From Piper betle (taxonomy: Eukaryota > Streptophyta > Magnoliopsida > Piperales > Piperaceae), in assembly GCA_033002965.1 (NCBI GenBank), contig JAURVB010013328.1:50478-114477 (forward strand): a DNA stretch of 64,000 nucleotides. The letters are read 5' to 3'. Positions 42,242 to 55,700 of the stretch are shown piece after piece. The notes below the pieces were generated by a model. The model made no database searches and was not told the DNA's origin. It saw only the letters and a program-made list of their open reading frames with translations. How positions within the stretch are numbered: position 1 is the stretch's first letter; every line of letters begins with the position of its first letter. Made by a program: the position numbers and the translations under genes.

Positions 42242-45237
42242 AACTCTTGGCATATGTTCTCTGATACCAGAAGTGGTATCAAAGCTAACTCTTGGTGATT
42301 AGGATGGTAGATGCATAAAGGTTACATGTGTGCCGAAGCTGCTCCGAGCTATTAGAACATGTATTTATTCTGTTTTAATATTTTTGATTGTAGATTTGCT
42401 TGCAAATCGGTAGTGTGATAGGCGAGTAGACTAGAGCAAGAACTACTATGCAGGATGGTCACACAGAGCTGTCGGACACTGATCAGAAGTCCATCTCCTC
42501 CCATGCCCAGGGCAGGACAACCCTCACCATGGTCACAGCGACACAGCTTCCAGTTGACCTAGGACCACCATGCCACCTGTAACGACCCGCCATTTTTCAC
42601 AATAATATTGTGGGCCTAGCTGGCTAGGTGTTACCAATATGAAACTACTAAATGCCGAGTATAATAATTAAAACAAGTATAAAATAAAGGTTCCCACAGT
42701 CTTAGACCGTTTCCCAGCAGCCACACTTATTTCTCAAACAAATAAAAATAGGAGTCCTCATATTACTTTGCTCCATGCTCTAGTTGTCAATCATCTAATC
42801 TTGAATCTGCACACCTGCGGAGGCAATTCCGCGTTAGTGATTACAACACTAAGTAGTATAATAAATAAAACAAATCAAGTACATTCCACCATTTCCATAT
42901 ATTTATTTTAATATGCGGTGGAGCAATTCCGCTATACTCCAAAACAATGCGGAGGAGGTGTCCGCTGTGATCCGCACACCCCGGCCGTAGCCTTTTTATG
43001 GGGAGGCTACCACTACCGTCTCCAGTGCCAGTGCCTCGCACACCCCGGCCGTAGCCTTTTTGTGGGGAAGCTATCACTGCACTCAGGTGATTGCTATGCC
43101 CCGTTTGTGGGGAAGCTCTCACTACCAATTCTAGTGCCAGTGCCTCACACACCCCGGCCGTAGCCTTTTTATGGGGAGGCTATCACTGCACTCTAGTGTT
43201 AGTGCCTTACACACCCCGGCCGGAGCCTTTTTATGGGGAGGCTATCACTACACTCACGTGATTGCTACACCCCGTTTGTGGGGAAGCTCTCACTGCCAAC
43301 TCTAGTGCTAGTGCCTCACACACCCCGGCCGTAGCCTTTTTATGGGGCGGCTATCACTGCACTCAGTGTCAGTGCCTCACACACCCCGGCCGTAGCCTTT
43401 TTATGGGGCGGCAATCACTGCACTCTAGTGCGATGGAGGAATCGCTGTGCCTCACTCACCCCGGCCGTAGCCTTTTTATGGGGCGGCTATCACTACTCCA
43501 AAACAATATCGATGCATTACAAGATTCACACATAACACGACCCAGTGTCGGACTGAGTCAATTCTTTGACCCCGGTTGCACTTCGTGCATGGTGGTCGAA
43601 TCTGGGCTCAGGCCGACCTAGGCTACCAACAAGGAAAATACGATGTTCTATCTATTATACGTACCTGACTTGCGGGTTCGTCCGACTGTAATCCGCTAAC
43701 CCTAATATGAATGGGGCATAAAATTATACATTAGTATAATTTTACTCGCGTCGAAAATGCATGCAACTAAATATTTAATATATTCCACATTAATTAATTT
43801 ATTTAATTCGATAAGGTTCAACACTTCTTTATTTAATTAATTATGCTATCGCGTAATTTGTACGCGATTATCTTTTATTGATCCATTATTTTACTTTACG
43901 AATTTATTATAAGAATAATCGTTTTATTTATCAAATATAACTTTTATATGATAAAGGTGAAGTCTTTATTATATATTCCTCTTAACCCTTCAATTTAAGT
44001 TAATTGCTTTTAATCAGCCGATTAATTAATTACCGTTTATCCCGATCGAAATTTATTAATTTCATGTAATAATTTATAAATTTATTATTTTGACCACTTA
44101 ACTCATATCTCTTTTAAATTATTTATTTTAATGATTTGAATACAAGTTGGTATTATTATTATGATTTTTAACTCAACCCATATCGAGTCAACCAGAAATT
44201 ACCAAACTGCCATTTTCTTCTTCTTCTTCTTCTTCTTCTTCCCGTCACCCTCCTTCTCTTCACCAAAACCAGCACCAACCAGACCTTGGCACCACTTAGA
44301 TCACGCCCTTCTTCTTCTTCCCTATGCAACCTAGCTAAACAACCATCCAAACATCCTAATCCAGCATCAACAACAAATTAAAACCACCCAAGATGAAGCC
44401 TAACGTCCACGTTTTACAGCAGCTATCCTAGGCGACGTTCCTGCACCAAAAACCCAGCCTTGGCGTCCTCTTCTTCAACCCAAAACCAATTCACTTCCTT
44501 CCCTAACTGCTTCCCTTTCCTAGCAATCCAATTGGAAGCCTAAAGCTTGTGCCTTTCAACAACTAACCACGTCCAACTAAGTTCTGCACCAACGAACCAG
44601 CAGCCATGGCGACCTTCCTGCTGCTATGGCGACTCAAACGTGGCCAGCAGCACCGCCCAAAGCGTCCCCTTCTTCCCGCACAACAACCCAACGCCCAAAA
44701 GAAGTGAAACACTACCTTGCTGCGTGGTATATGCAACTGGTTGTGACACAATCGCCATGGTGCCGCTGCTGCAATTCAGCAGAACGTGCTACCATCCTTG
44801 GCTATAAATTCTATGAAATCTACCCTTTTTCTTGTTGATTTCAAGTCATAGTTTCCATGATTATCTTGTATTATAATGTTTGATCATATGTATGCATGCA
44901 AACTTTGAAGAAGAGAGGAAGAAACTTACTAAAACAATGGGGAAGCCGGCGTTTGTCCAAAGAGCTTATGTGCATGACGCCCCCTCCCTCCTCCTTATAA
45001 AATGAAAGAAGGCTTAGGGTTTATGAAAACACACTTCGTTGCCGGGTAAATGGGTAAGTGATACGGTTCACTTTACCATTTCACTTAACCTCTTAAACGG
45101 GTACATGGTATGGTTCAGTTAAATACTTAACCGGTTAACTAATACTTTCCACTTGACCGGGTAATTGATAATTAACCGGGTAGCGGGTAAATAATTTAAA
45201 TAAATTCATGGATACCAATGTTCGATCCCACCGCGTC

Positions 45238-45273
<36 letters not shown>

Positions 45274-46246
45274 TTATTTATTTATTTTTCCAGGTCTTTA
45301 CACCACCAGTAGAGACGAGTGTACCAGTATCAACTAGTCATCGTACGGAGAGCCATCACCGAGACAGTCGACGCGATAGTTATTGCAGTGGGAGTAGTCA
45401 ATAGGAAAGGGATGCTGAGATAGCCAGGCTAGTTGATGTTCAGATGCAAATGCAGCAGAATCAGGAGGAATTTAGGAGAGAGCTCAGACAGATAGCTCTA
45501 TCAGTGGCTAGAATAGAGAACAAACCAGCCGTGGATGAAGAGGTGCAAGGAGAGCTAGTAGAGCCCATGGGCCCTCTGCCGCCGCCTCCTCCTCCACCGC
45601 TGCAACAGGGAGCTACCCCACAACAGCTCCTCTAGTTGCCCCACTTCAGGCAAGGATGAGACAGGACGTCAGAGGACCCGCGATAACAAGTAGAAGGCAA
45701 ACCGCAAGGGGGAGTGGAGCAGTTGGAGGTGACAGTGTACCAGTTGGTACAGGACCACAGTTTCCCCGATATGAGCAAGGAGAGGGATAAAATAGATCTA
45801 TAGACGAAGCGAGGATATAGTGGAGTTCGGTGCAGAATTCTATATTTGCTTATCGCCAACCTCAGGACATCACTTGGGAGGAATTCGGAGTGGAATTCGA
45901 TGGAAAGTACTTTCCACCAGATGTTAGGAAGAGGAAGGAACGGGAGTTCCAGATGTTGAGGCAAGGACCTATGACAGTTGTACAGTATGATACGAGGTTT
46001 AGAGCCTTGGAGAGATTTGCACCAGATTTGGTTCCGACCGAAGGAAGAAGAATAGAGCACTTCTATGATGGCCTCCATCATGAGATTCGGAAGGCATACT
46101 TGGATAGGAAGTTTACTACCTTCGGTGATGTAGTAAGACCTGCAGGCGAAGTAGAGCGGGTGATAGCTACACGACCACGTCGAGATGTCGACCAAAGGTA
46201 GCAACATCCGAGGCCAGATCAGCCAGAGCAGGGGGCACAACAGAGA
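42242..46246 (+). pseudogene. gag: gypsy C gag (split by solo LTR A)
   Basis: Leader and gag N-terminus 42242-42577, then, after the solo LTR, 45303-46246. Recognisable frames: 45444-45635 (coiled, Gln-rich QMQQNQEEFRRELRQ, then a Pro run) and 45830-46201 (Retrotrans_gag region: QDITWEEFGVEFDGKYFP, FQMLRQGPMTVVQYDTRF, LERFAPDLVP, GLHHEIRKAYL). Stops separate them. The gene is cut at 46246, just before the zinc knuckles, by another LTR A fragment. Protein type agrees with the reverse copy at 57248-60252. Confidence 0.84.
42578..45302 (-). repeat. Solo LTR A, reverse, with perfect target duplication
   Basis: Minus strand start TGTAAAGACCTGG at 45302, end GGCGGGTCGTTACA at 42578; flanked by CCACC at 42573-42577 and 45303-45307. 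Length 2725 bp. Holds a (TA)n run of about 28 bp (45241-45269) near its start, a telobox (TTAGGGTTT, 45013), the landmark CACCATGCACGAAG near 43590, and seven or eight minisatellite units (42950-43500). It lies in the gypsy C gag. Confidence 0.93.
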
Positions 46247-47680
46247 TGTAACAACCCGCCATTTGTCACAACATTGTGGGCCTAGCTGGCCAGGTGTTAC
46301 TCACAATTAAGCAAATATGTCCAATATTTTTTTTAACAAAAATATATATAAAGATCCCATAGTCTTAGACCGTTTCCCAGTATCCACACTTATTTCTCAA
46401 ATAAATAAAAAAAGGAGTCATCATATTTATTTTGCTCCATGCCCTAGTTGTCAATCACCTAATTTCGTATCTGCACCTGCGGAGGCAATTCCACGTTAGT
46501 GATTATTACAACACTAAGTACTATAATATATAAAACAAATCAAGTACATTCCACTATTTCCTTATTTTTATTTTAATATGCGGTGGAGCGATTCCGCTAT
46601 ACTCCAAAACAATGCGTAGGAGGTATCCGCTGTGATTCGCACACCCCGGCCGTAGCCTTTTTGTGGCGAGGCTATCACTACCGTCTCCCGTGACAGTGCC
46701 TCACACACCCCGGCCGTAGCCTTTTTATGGGGAGCCTATCACTGCAGTCCAGTGCCAGTGCCTTTCACACCCAGCTGTAGCCTTTTGTTGGGGAGGCTAT
46801 CACTGCACTCAGGTGATTGCTAAGCCCCATTTGTGGGGAAGCTCTCACTACCAACTCTAGTGCCAGTGCTTCGTACACCCCGGCCGTAGCCTTTTTATGG
46901 GGAGGCTATCACTTGACTCCAGTTCCAGTGCCTTGCACACCCCGGCCGTAGCCTTTTTATGGGGAGGCTATCACTGTACTCAGGTGATTGCTAGGCCCCG
47001 TTTGTGGGGAAGCTCTCACCGCCAACTCTAGTGCCAGTGCCTCGCACACCCCGGCCGTAGCTTTTTATGGGGAGGCTATCACTGCACTCCAGTGCGATGG
47101 AGGAATCACTGTGCCTTGCTCACCCCGGCCGTAGCCTTTTTATGGGGCGGCTATCACTACCCCAAAACAATGTTAACTCATTACAAACTTTACACACATA
47201 ATACGACCCATTGTCGGACTGAGTCAATTCTTTTACCCCGGTTGCACTCAGTGCATGGTGGTCGAATCTGGGCTCAGGACGACTAAGGCTACCAACAAGG
47301 AAAATACGATGTTCTACCTATTATACGTACTTGACTTGTGATTTCGTCTGACTGTGACCCATGAACCCTAATCTGAATGAGGGCATAAAATTATACATTA
47401 GTATAATTTTATTTTGCATGAACCTACATGCAACTTACATGACTAATATACTATCAATTTTAAATGACGTAATTAGTTCATGTTAGTCTTCATTTCTTAT
47501 TAAATTTTCAACAATTCACATGATAATTAATTATAAATTATCCCCATCCAAATCCCCATTATCTAATTGATAATTTAGTTATTAACATGTACCATACCTA
47601 ATTATTTTGTATTTACCTTATATTCTAACTCAACCGCATCGAGTTCTCCCATATTTACCTGGTTGCCATTCTACTTTAAC
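46247..47680 (-). repeat. LTR A fragment, reverse
   Basis: 3' half of LTR A on the minus strand: end GGCGGGTTGTTACA at 46247, conserved blocks, minisatellite 46620-47165, landmark near 47255. It is cut at 47680 by LTR C. The 5' half is not found. Confidence 0.84.
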
Positions 47681-48362
47681 CGTAACACCCCATTTCGGCT
47701 CACCTATGAACCGACCCAAAAATGTCACCGGCGACCGAACCGTTCGCTAATCTACTGGGTTCAGTTAAGCCGACCCGGATCTGGCCTCGGTGTCTCAAGA
47801 TGGAGATGCAAACATGAAATGCATGGATGGGATGTGTGGGTTCTAACGTAGTCCTACATGCATGCTATGATGTACAAGTGAAGTAAGACAATATAATAAA
47901 TGAGAAACCAAAAGAAAATATATACTATTTTATAAAAATACGGTAACACATTATAATCTACCATGACATTCAATCATTATCTCATTCGTTTTTACCTGAG
48001 CCGAGTCTGAACTGAAAGGCTACATACTCATTCATATTTATCAGTTCGTTTCATAACAAGTAATTCATTCAAGCAAACACATCAAAATTATCATTTACAT
48101 AACAATAACACACCATCATTATATGTTACACGTGGCAGGTACATGTGTGCGCGGTTCCGTGTTGCTCCTTCGCAGTTCCAACAGCTTTCATCGCTCGCAT
48201 TCCTCGCCTACATATATATAGAAAAACCGTCAGTAACACGTGTTACCGGGCCGGAAAATAACTAACATCAATCTGGCACAGGAGAGCAAACTCTCCTGTT
48301 GAATGAAAGCCATATACTTCCACAAGAACTCTCATCAGGGCACATACGGGAGCCGTTGCGAC
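47681..48362 (-). repeat. LTR C fragment, reverse
   Basis: Begins CGTAACACCCCATTTCGG (LTR end, one change) and follows LTR C for about 680 bp (compare 41510-42224). Ends at a junction with LTR B minisatellite near 48362. Confidence 0.8.
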
Positions 48363-49055
48363 TACCTCATTTCATAATGAGCTGGAAGACAATTTCTAAT
48401 CTCAGAATGAACTTGGTGACCATGACTTATCTCAAAATGAATTGGGAGACCATCTAATCTCAGAATGAATTGGGAGACAATGACTAATCTCAAAATGAAT
48501 TTTAAGACCACCTAATCTCAGAATGAGCTAGGAGACAATTTCTAATCTCAAAATGAACTAGGAGACCATGACAAATCTCAAAATGACTTTGGAGACCACC
48601 TAATCTCAGAATCAGCTGGGAGACGATTTCTAATGTAAAAATGAGTTGGGAGACGACTTTTACTAATCTCAGAATGACCTGAGAGATAATTACTAAAGAC
48701 TTGTGTAATACTAATAATAAAATGCAGTGAAATGATAATAAGGATTATATTGATTTTTTTCATTTAATTATGTGGCTTACTGGTTTTATTACTAACGCGG
48801 AACTACCTCCGCAAGTGAGTAACATTGGACAGAAGAATAGAAGTGTGGTTGGTGGTTCTTTTACCAACCTAGGTATGGTAAATCGATAATAAAAATTTGA
48901 CTTCCTTATTATTCTCTTGTGTTATAAATATGGCTAGCGGAAACGGTACTGAGACTGTGGGACAATTATTTTATATTTTAGAAAACATGAATTATTGTTA
49001 TGATTTATATTATATGTTGCGAGATTTATTCGCTGTATTTTAATTTAACGTTCTG
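48363..49055 (+). repeat. LTR B fragment
   Basis: Contains the 28-30 bp minisatellite (48366-48690), AACGCGGAACTACCTCCGC near 48793 and GGAAACGGTAC near 48927. Broken near 49055, before the LTR end. Confidence 0.8.
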
Positions 49056-50347
49056 GTCTTTTAACTTAAATTGAAGAGTTATGACGAATATTTAATAAGG
49101 ACTTCACCTTTAGCATATAAAATTTATATTTGATAAATAAAACAATTATTCTTATAATAAATTCGTAAAGTAAAATAATAGATCAATAAAAGATAATCGT
49201 GTAGAAATCACGAGATAGCATAATTAATTAAGTAAAGAAGTGTTGAACCTTATTGAATTAAATAAATTAATTAATGTGGCATATATTAAATATTTAGTTG
49301 CATGCATTTTCGACGCGGGTAAAATTATACTAATGTATAATTTTATGCCCTCATTCATATTAGGGTTAGTGGATTATAGTCGGACGAACCCACAAGTCAG
49401 GTACGTATAATAGGTTGAACATCGTATTTTCCTTGTTGGTAGCCTAAGTCGGCCAGAGCCCAGATTCGACTACCATGCACCGAGTGCAATCGGGGTCAAT
49501 GAATTGACTTAGTCCGACACTGGGTCGTGTTATGTGCGTGAATTTTGTAATGCATCGACATTGTTTTGAGTAGTGATAGCCACCCCATAAAAAGGGTACG
49601 GCTGTGGTGTGTGAGGCACTGGCACTAGAGTTGGTAGTGAGAGCTTCCCCACAAACGGGGCATAGCAATCACCTGAGTGCAGTGATAGCCGCCCCAAAAA
49701 GGCTACGGCCGGGGTGTGCAATGCATTGGCACTGAAGTGCAGTGATAGCCTCCCCATAAAAAGGCGACAACCAGGGTGTGCGAGGCACTGGCACTAGAAT
49801 TGGTAGTGAGAGCTTCCCCACAAACGGGGCATAGCAATCATCGGAGTGCAGTGATAGCTACCCCACAAAAAGGCTACGGCCGGGGTCTGCGAGGCACTGG
49901 CACTGGAGACGGTAGTGGTAGCCTCCCCATAAAAAAGGCTATGGCCAGGGTGTGCGGATCACAGCGGATACCTCCTCCGCATTGTTTTGGAGTATAGCGG
50001 AATCGCTCCACCGCATATGAAAATAAACATATGGAAATAGTGGAATGTACATGTTTTGTTTTATCTATTATACTACTTAGTGTTGTAATCACTAACGCGG
50101 AATTGCCTCTGCAGGTATGCAGATATGAGATTAGGTGATTGACATCAAGAGTATGGAGCAAAATTAATATGAAGACTCCTTTTTTTATTTAATTGAGAAA
50201 TAAGTGTGGCTGCTGGGAAATGGTCCAAGACTGTGGGATCTTTATATATGTTATTATTTATAAAAAATGTTTGACATAATTACTTTACTTTTGAGTAACA
50301 CCTAGCCAGTTAGGCCCACAATATCGTGAAAAAAGGCGGGTCGTTAA
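49056..50347 (+). repeat. LTR A fragment, 3' half
   Basis: Begins within the AT-rich segment, has the landmark CACCATGCACCGAG (near 49473), minisatellite (49565-49965), conserved block near 50095 and ends GGCGGGTCGTTAAA (terminal CA lost). A second LTR A fragment in the same direction follows without a gap. Confidence 0.82.
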
Positions 50348-51847
50348 AGCAGGTCTGAAATTCGAGGCGAGAACAGGTCGGTGTTGGTGTGGTGGTGCAG
50401 CCATGCTGGTCGGGGTTCCGCCGTGGTGGTGCTAGAGGGTCGTCGTCATGGTGATGCTAGAGGGTCGTCGACAAGGTGGTGCAAGGGGAGCCACCATTGA
50501 TCTGGTCGTCGTCATGGGCTGATTATGTGACCGACATGGAGTCACCATGGTCAGGTCGGGTTGCTGATTGGGTGCAAGGACTGGTTGAGGGTTGCCATGT
50601 GGTGGCCAAGTTGGAGATGCCATAGCAGCGAATGGAGGCCGCAACGTTACTGGTTGGTCACCATGCATGGTGAAAATACAGGCTTTCGCTGGTTGACTAC
50701 AAGAAAGCTGGGAGCTTTAGGATCGTTAAATGAATTATGGGAGAACTCGATGCGGTCGAGTTAGAATATAAGGTAAATACAAAAGAATTTAGTGTGGGAC
50801 ATGTTAATAATTAAATTATCAACTAGTTAATGGGGATTTGGATGGGGATAATTAATAATTAATTTTCATCAGAATTGCTGAAAATTTAATAAGTAATGAA
50901 GACTAACATGAACTAATTACATCATTTAAAAATTGATAGTATATTAGTCATGTAGTTGCATGTAGGTTCATGCAAATAAAATTATACTAATGTATAATTT
51001 TATGCCCTCATTCAAATTAGGGTTAGCGGATTACAGTCAGACAAAATCTCAAGTCAGGTACGTATAATATGTAGAACAACGTACTTTCCTTGTTAGTAGC
51101 CTAGGTCGGCCTGAGCCTAGATTCGACCACCACGCACCGAGTGCAACCGGGGTCAAAGAATTGACTCAGTCCTACACGGGGTCATATTATGTACGTAAAT
51201 TGTGTAATGCATCGACATTGTTTTGGAGTAGTGATAGCCACCCCACAAAAAGGCTATGGCCAAGGTGAGCGAGGCACAGCGATTCCTCCATCACACTAGA
51301 GTGCAGTGATAGCCTCCTCATAAAAAGGCTACGGCTGGGGTGTGTGAGGCACTGGCACTAGAATTTGTAGTGAGAGCTTCCCCACAAACGGGGCATAGCA
51401 ATCACCTGAGTGCAATGATTGCCTCCCCATAAAAAGGCTACGGCCGGGGTGTGTGAGGCACTGGCACTATAGTTGGCAGTGAGAGCTTCCCCACAAACGG
51501 GGCCTACCAATCACCTGAGTGTAGTGATAGCCTCCCCATAAAAAAGGTTACGGCCGGGGTGTGTGAAACACTGGCACTAGAGTTGACAGTGAGAGCTTCC
51601 TCATAAACAGGGAAGAGCAATCACCTGGGTGCAGTGATAGCCTCCCCATAAAAAGTCTACAACCGGGGTGTGTGAGGCAATGACACTAGAGTTGGCAGTG
51701 AGAGTTTCCTCACAAACGGGGCATAGCATTCACCTAAGTGCAGTGATAGCTTCCCCATAAAAAGGCTACAGCCGGTGTGTGTGAGGCACTGGCACTAGAA
51801 TTAGTAGTGAGAGCTTCCCCACAAACGGGGCGTAGTATTCACCTGAT
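50348..51847 (+). repeat. LTR A fragment, middle
   Basis: Starts in the GC-rich part (GGTCGGTGTTGG, compare 29040) and runs through the AT-rich segment (50760-51000), landmark (51130) and a long minisatellite block (51230-51847), where it is cut. It has neither LTR end. Confidence 0.8.
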
Positions 51848-52201
51848 GGGATGTTGTGGTAGATTGTTATGTTTTATCGTATTTTGATAAAATATTTATA
51901 TACCCTTGTTGTGGATAGGTTGGCCCCTATTGCACTTATAAGGGAGATTCTATCCATTTTTTTGTAAAATTAAATTTCTTGCTTGTTGCATGGTTTGTTT
52001 TTTTTGCACGCCATGGCATGCATGTAGGACTGCGTTAGAACCCAATTGTTCCCATTCATGCATTTCATGGGTGCATCCCCATCTTAAGATGCTGAAGGCA
52101 AATCCAAGTTGGCTTAACCAAACCCAGTATATTAGCGAACGGTTCGGTCACTGGTGACATTTCTGGGTTGGTTCACGGGTGAGCCGAAATGGGGTGTTAC
52201 A
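51848..52201 (+). repeat. LTR C fragment, 3' end
   Basis: Matches the last 0.3 kb of LTR C (compare 41910-42224) and ends AATGGGGTGTTACA at 52201. No primer site follows, so it is not a functional 5' LTR. Confidence 0.8.
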
Positions 52202-52777
52202 CTGCAGAACGGATAGCATCTCGAACTGTCTAGTCTATTGATGCCTCTCTAGGCATTTTCTCATTTTATTTTCTAGTCCCTGGGGACTACCAGTATATCC
52301 TTGGCCCCCTCCATTCCTCCATATTTCTCGTAGCCTTCAACACGAAGGCCAAGTCTCAAGTGACTACCTTTAGTACCCTTTCAACCACAAATTTGTACAT
52401 GCACTGTACTAAACAATACTCGTAAACCTCCACATTCTCCGGTTGTGAAGAACTCAAATGTAGACTTGTCAGGATCCCTCGAGAATGGAACAGTCCGCTT
52501 ACTTGTAAAGAGCCCGCTTAGACTGTCATGACATCTTCTCATGGTACGTGCAGTTGGTTTCCCGATCTCTTGTCTCACAGAAAACTTGATAAAATTACAT
52601 GTTTATAGGGCTGGGAAGGGATTTATATAATAGGCCCGAAGGCAACGTGTGGTGGATCCAATGAAATGAAATGAAATGCCACTTAACCCTTCTTGCAAGC
52701 ATTAAAACAAACATGCAATAAGTAGAGTAAAACAGAGATGAGTCCTAAACAGATGTGCTTAGGCGGCAAGCTCCTAC
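52202..52777 (-). repeat. LTR C2-like fragment, reverse
   Basis: Resembles 36815-37480 of the C2 5' LTR (GGCCAAGT..CTCC, GTGAAGAACTCAAATG, GGGAAGGGATTTATATAATAGGCCCGAAGGC region). Ends at GCGGCAAGCTCCTAC where a new LTR end begins at 52778. Confidence 0.72.
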
Positions 52778-55700
52778 TATAACACCCCATTCTGGTTCAC
52801 CCCTGAACCAACCCGGATGTGTCACCGCTGACTGAACCGTCCGCTAATCTACTTGATTCGGTTGAGCCAACCGGGATCTACTCTGTAACGACCCTCCATT
52901 TTTCACGATATTGTGGGCCTAACTGGCTAGGTGTTACTCAAAAGTAAAGTAATTATGTCAAACATTTTTTATAAATAATAACATATATAAAGATCCCACA
53001 GTCTTGGACCGTTTCCCAACAGCCACACTTATTTCTCAATTAAATAAAAAAAGGAGTCCTCATATTTATTTTGCTCCATACTCTAGATGTCAATCACCTA
53101 ATCTCGTATCTACACTTATTTCTCAATTAAATAAAAAAAGGAGTCCTCATATTTATTTTGCTCCATACTCTAGATGTCAATCACCTAATCTCGTATCTGC
53201 ACACCTGCGGAGGCAATTCAGCGTTAGTGATTACAACACTAAGTAGTATAATAGATAAAACAAAACAAGTACATTCCACTATTTCCTTATGTTTATTTTA
53301 ATATGTGGTGGAGCGATTCCGCTATACTCCAAAACAATGCAGAGGAGGTATCCGCTGTGATCCGCACACCCCGTCCGTATCCTTTTTTGTGGGGAGGCTA
53401 CCACTACCGTCTCCAGTGCCAGTGCCTCACACACCCCGGCCGTAGCCTTTTTGTGGGGTAGCTATCACTGCACTCGGGTGATTGCTATGCCCCGTTTGTG
53501 GGGAAGCTCTCACTACCAATTCTAGTGCCAGTGCCTCGCACACCCCGACCGTAGCCTTTTTATGGGGAGGCTATCACTGCACTCCAATGCCAATGCCTTG
53601 CACACCCCGGCCGTAGCCTTTTTGTGGGGCGGCTATCAATGCACTCAGGTGATTGCTATGCCCCATTTGTGGGGAAGCTCTCACTGCCAATTCTAGTGCC
53701 AGTGCCTCACACACCCCGGCCGTAGCCTTTTTATGTGGTGGCTATCACTACTCGAAAACAATGTTGATGCATTATAAAATTCACGCACATAACATGACCC
53801 AGTGTCGAACTGAGTCAATTCATTGACCCCGGTCGCACTCGGTGCACGGTAGTCGAATCTGGGCTTAGGCCGACCTAGGCTACCAACAAGGAAAATACGA
53901 TGTTCAACCTATTATACGCACCTAATTTGTGATCACGTCTGACTGTGACCCGTGAACCCTAATACAGTAATGGGGAGGTCGCCTGGGATGGAGATGAGGG
54001 ATGAAATACTCCCTCCTCCTGCATATATATACACTTCAACCATTCCCTCCATTAAATTCTCATACCCCATCATCCATTAGTATTTCGTAGGTTCAACGAC
54101 CCCTTCATTAAATTCTCACACCCCATCATCTATTGGTATTTCCTAGGTTCAACGACCCCTTCTCCTTTTATAAAAAATAAATGACGGCTAGGGTTTGTGG
54201 AAGCACCCTTTCACCTTAATTCCTTTAACCGGGTAATTGGGTAATTAACACTGTTCACTTAACCTTTTCACTCAACCTCTTAAATGGTATGGTTCACTTA
54301 AATGGTTAAATGGATAATTAATGTGTTCGACTCGACTGATTCAACTAGAATCGTCCGATTAGAAATTAATTTTCAAATTAACCGGGTAATTCATACCTAA
54401 CCAGCTAATGAAATTTTTTTTCCGGGTCACCCTATCCAGGGTTTCCCCTAATAGTTCAATAAGGGCCACCCTATCCACACATGCAGTAATAGTTTATCTA
54501 CAATAATTCACAAAAGCATGGTATTCGTCTTTATTCATCCCATCCGAGCCGAGCCAAAGCTCCAAGGCTCCATATCTAACCTCACTCCCCATTTCAATGC
54601 ATAACATTTTATTTCCACAATCAATCATATGCATTTTCAACATAAATACCGAGTCATTCACGTACATTACAAATGGCAGGAAAATGTGTGCGCTATCCGT
54701 GCTCCTCCTCCGTGGTTCCGACAGCTTTCACTCTTCGCGATGATGCTCACCTACATATATATATAAAAACTGTCAATAACGAGCATTACCGGTCCAGAAA
54801 GTAACTAATATCAAACTGGCACGGGAGAGCTAACTCTCCTATTGAAGAAAATCATGTACTTCCTCAAGAACACTCATAAGGGTCTCCGGGAGCCATCGAC
54901 CGCAGTTAGTAGCGTCCCCTATCGTTCTCTTTCTCGTTCTCCCTAGCTCCAGAGCCCGCTTTGACGAACACATGCCCTATCTGAAGGCGTGGCCATCGTT
55001 ACCTGGACTCGTCCACTCACCAAAACACGAAAACATATATATATAGGCTTGGGTAGGGATTTATAAAGTAGGCCTGAAGGCAACTTGATTTGGATATGAG
55101 TTTGAAAACAAACTCGAGGGATCTCATCCTCGAGGGTTATTAATCCGAAAATCTACGCACGACTAGATGGCCTATGCAGAGTGGGATACGATAAATCCAC
55201 CACTCGGCACGTCCACTTACCTATTGAAAACAAAATGCGATAGAGTTTAGCGATCAAACCAAAAGTGAGTCCAAAAAGACCTCGTAGCAGCTCCAAACGG
55301 GTCCACGCACCTAGGCAGCGAGCTCCTACACCGTACCTACACAATCAAGCTAAAAGCTAACGCCCGCATGATGAATCACACATCCTATAGCATGCACACA
55401 CAATCAACACAATCACACATTCATCCTAAGTCAATTCTAGTGAGTTTTCAATCTACATTTCACTGAAATCAGGGTAATTAATTAGTTCACCTAATTAATT
55501 CCTTACTTTTCCATTTAACACTCATCAATCAACCAATTTCATAATTTTTTTATTAAATTACACACAAACATACAGACACGTCAAAAACATGAAAATTCAT
55601 CTAATTATCTAGTCTAGCATGCTTCCCTAATAATTATAAAATTTAAGAATTTACGTTGAAGTAATTTATACCTCGCGTCGTCAAAAATTGGCCATAGCTA

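Noticed and set aside
45830..46201. Host gene with gag-like domain (domesticated gag)
   Set aside because: It is flanked by gypsy C leader and broken frames, matches the reverse copy at 59394-59780, and has no sign of a separate gene structure.
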